Positions 5,002-5,318 of a DNA stretch of 5,318 nt are shown piece after piece. This DNA is from an uncultured Oscillospiraceae bacterium. Lineage in GTDB: Bacteria; Bacillota; Clostridia; Oscillospirales; Oscillospiraceae. The notes under the pieces are model-generated. The model did not search any database. It was not told the DNA's origin and worked only from the letters and a program-made list of their open reading frames with translations. A program made the translations under genes and the position numbers. Location: positions 1-5,318 of the forward strand of contig CAJTQP010000097.1 of NCBI GenBank assembly GCA_910578575.1, written 5' to 3'. Position 1 is the first letter of the stretch. Each line of letters opens with the position of its first letter.

Positions 5002-5318
5002 ATGCGTACCGTGAAATATACTAACCAGGTCGTTTTGACCTTCCCCTCAAAATCCGCCAACGAGGCCTTTGCCCGCTCCGCCGCCGCCGCCTTCGCCGCC
5101 CAACTGGACCCCACCCTGGACGAGCTAGGGGACGTGAAAACCGCCGTCAGCGAGGCGGTCACCAACGCTATCGTCCACGCCTACCCAGACACTCTGGGAA
5201 AGGTGGAGATGAAGCTGCGCCTCTACCCCGGCAACGAAATGGAGCTCATCGTTCGGGACTGGGGGGTGGGCATCCCCGACGTGGAGAAGGCCCGCACCCC
5301 CCTCTTCACCACCGGCAA
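5002..5318 (+). CDS. spoIIAB: Anti-sigma-F factor SpoIIAB, partial (C-terminus beyond the window)
   Basis: The first 105 residues of the serine kinase that holds sigma-F inactive and phosphorylates SpoIIAA; a full protein is about 146 residues. It belongs to the GHKL ATPase fold. Visible parts are the N box SEAVTNAIVHAY (50-61), with the presumed catalytic base Glu51 and metal-binding Asn55, the G1 box RDWGVGI (85-91) with Asp86, and the start of the lid at ARTPLFTTG. Arg25 in NEAFARS matches Arg20 of the B. subtilis protein, the residue that contacts sigma-F and SpoIIAA. The stretch AQLDPTLDEL is also nearly identical to B. subtilis. AAAGGAG (4987-4993) lies 8 nt before ATG and overlaps the spoIIAA stop, implying coupled translation. 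sigF is expected to follow. Confidence 0.95.
   Translation, partial: MRTVKYTNQVVLTFPSKSANEAFARSAAAAFAAQLDPTLDELGDVKTAVSEAVTNAIVHAYPDTLGKVEMKLRLYPGNEMELIVRDWGVGIPDVEKARTPLFTTG

Noticed and set aside
4635..5024. Plus-strand open frame of 129 codons over spoIIAA
   Set aside because: It is a Ser/Pro-rich out-of-frame shadow of spoIIAA, which has clear homology in its own frame.

Overview
The window looks like chromosomal DNA of a spore-forming, fairly GC-rich member of the Clostridia. The evidence is a sporulation operon (spoIIAA-spoIIAB) at the right end, strong GGAGG-type ribosome binding sites, sigma-A-type promoters and C/G-rich third codon positions. An Oscillospiraceae gut anaerobe (Flavonifractor/Intestinimonas/Lawsonibacter-like) is my best guess, from general familiarity rather than from a marker gene in the window.

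Left end (1-337): no protein gene. On the minus strand it holds two very good tandem promoters and a third plausible one, all pointing out of the left edge. They are followed by a leader sequence of the kind found just before 16S rRNA genes, so I infer that an rRNA operon begins immediately left of the window on the minus strand. The metA promoter on the plus strand overlaps the most upstream of these promoters.

Middle left (338-1307): a complete metA-family gene, predicted to be a homoserine O-acetyltransferase (catalytic Cys142, His235 and Glu237; Glu111 at the donor-specificity position). A strong intrinsic terminator ends it.

Middle (1383-4549): four envelope-protein genes on the plus strand. 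A lipoprotein of unknown family has its own promoter. Then a three-gene unit follows: a membrane-anchored transglutaminase-like protein, a DUF4358-type lipoprotein and a lipoprotein with a possible SH3-like fold. Its promoter is preceded by two TTTCTTAAA repeats 11 bp apart, the layout of a site for an OmpR/PhoB-type response regulator. An 11-bp stem terminator closes the unit. These proteins probably work on the outer face of the membrane or the cell wall, possibly in response to an envelope or nutrient signal; their substrate is unknown.

Right end (4550-5318): an intergenic region with a perfect 15-bp stem-loop followed by T5, then spoIIAA (complete, anti-anti-sigma factor) and spoIIAB (anti-sigma-F kinase, cut by the window edge). 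sigF is expected next, outside the window. Together they form the partner switch that confines sigma-F activity to the forespore.

I found no CRISPR array, insertion sequence, tRNA or clear sign of a novel defence system. The most interesting content is regulatory: the hidden rRNA promoter array, the response-regulator-like repeat and the stem-loop before spoIIA.
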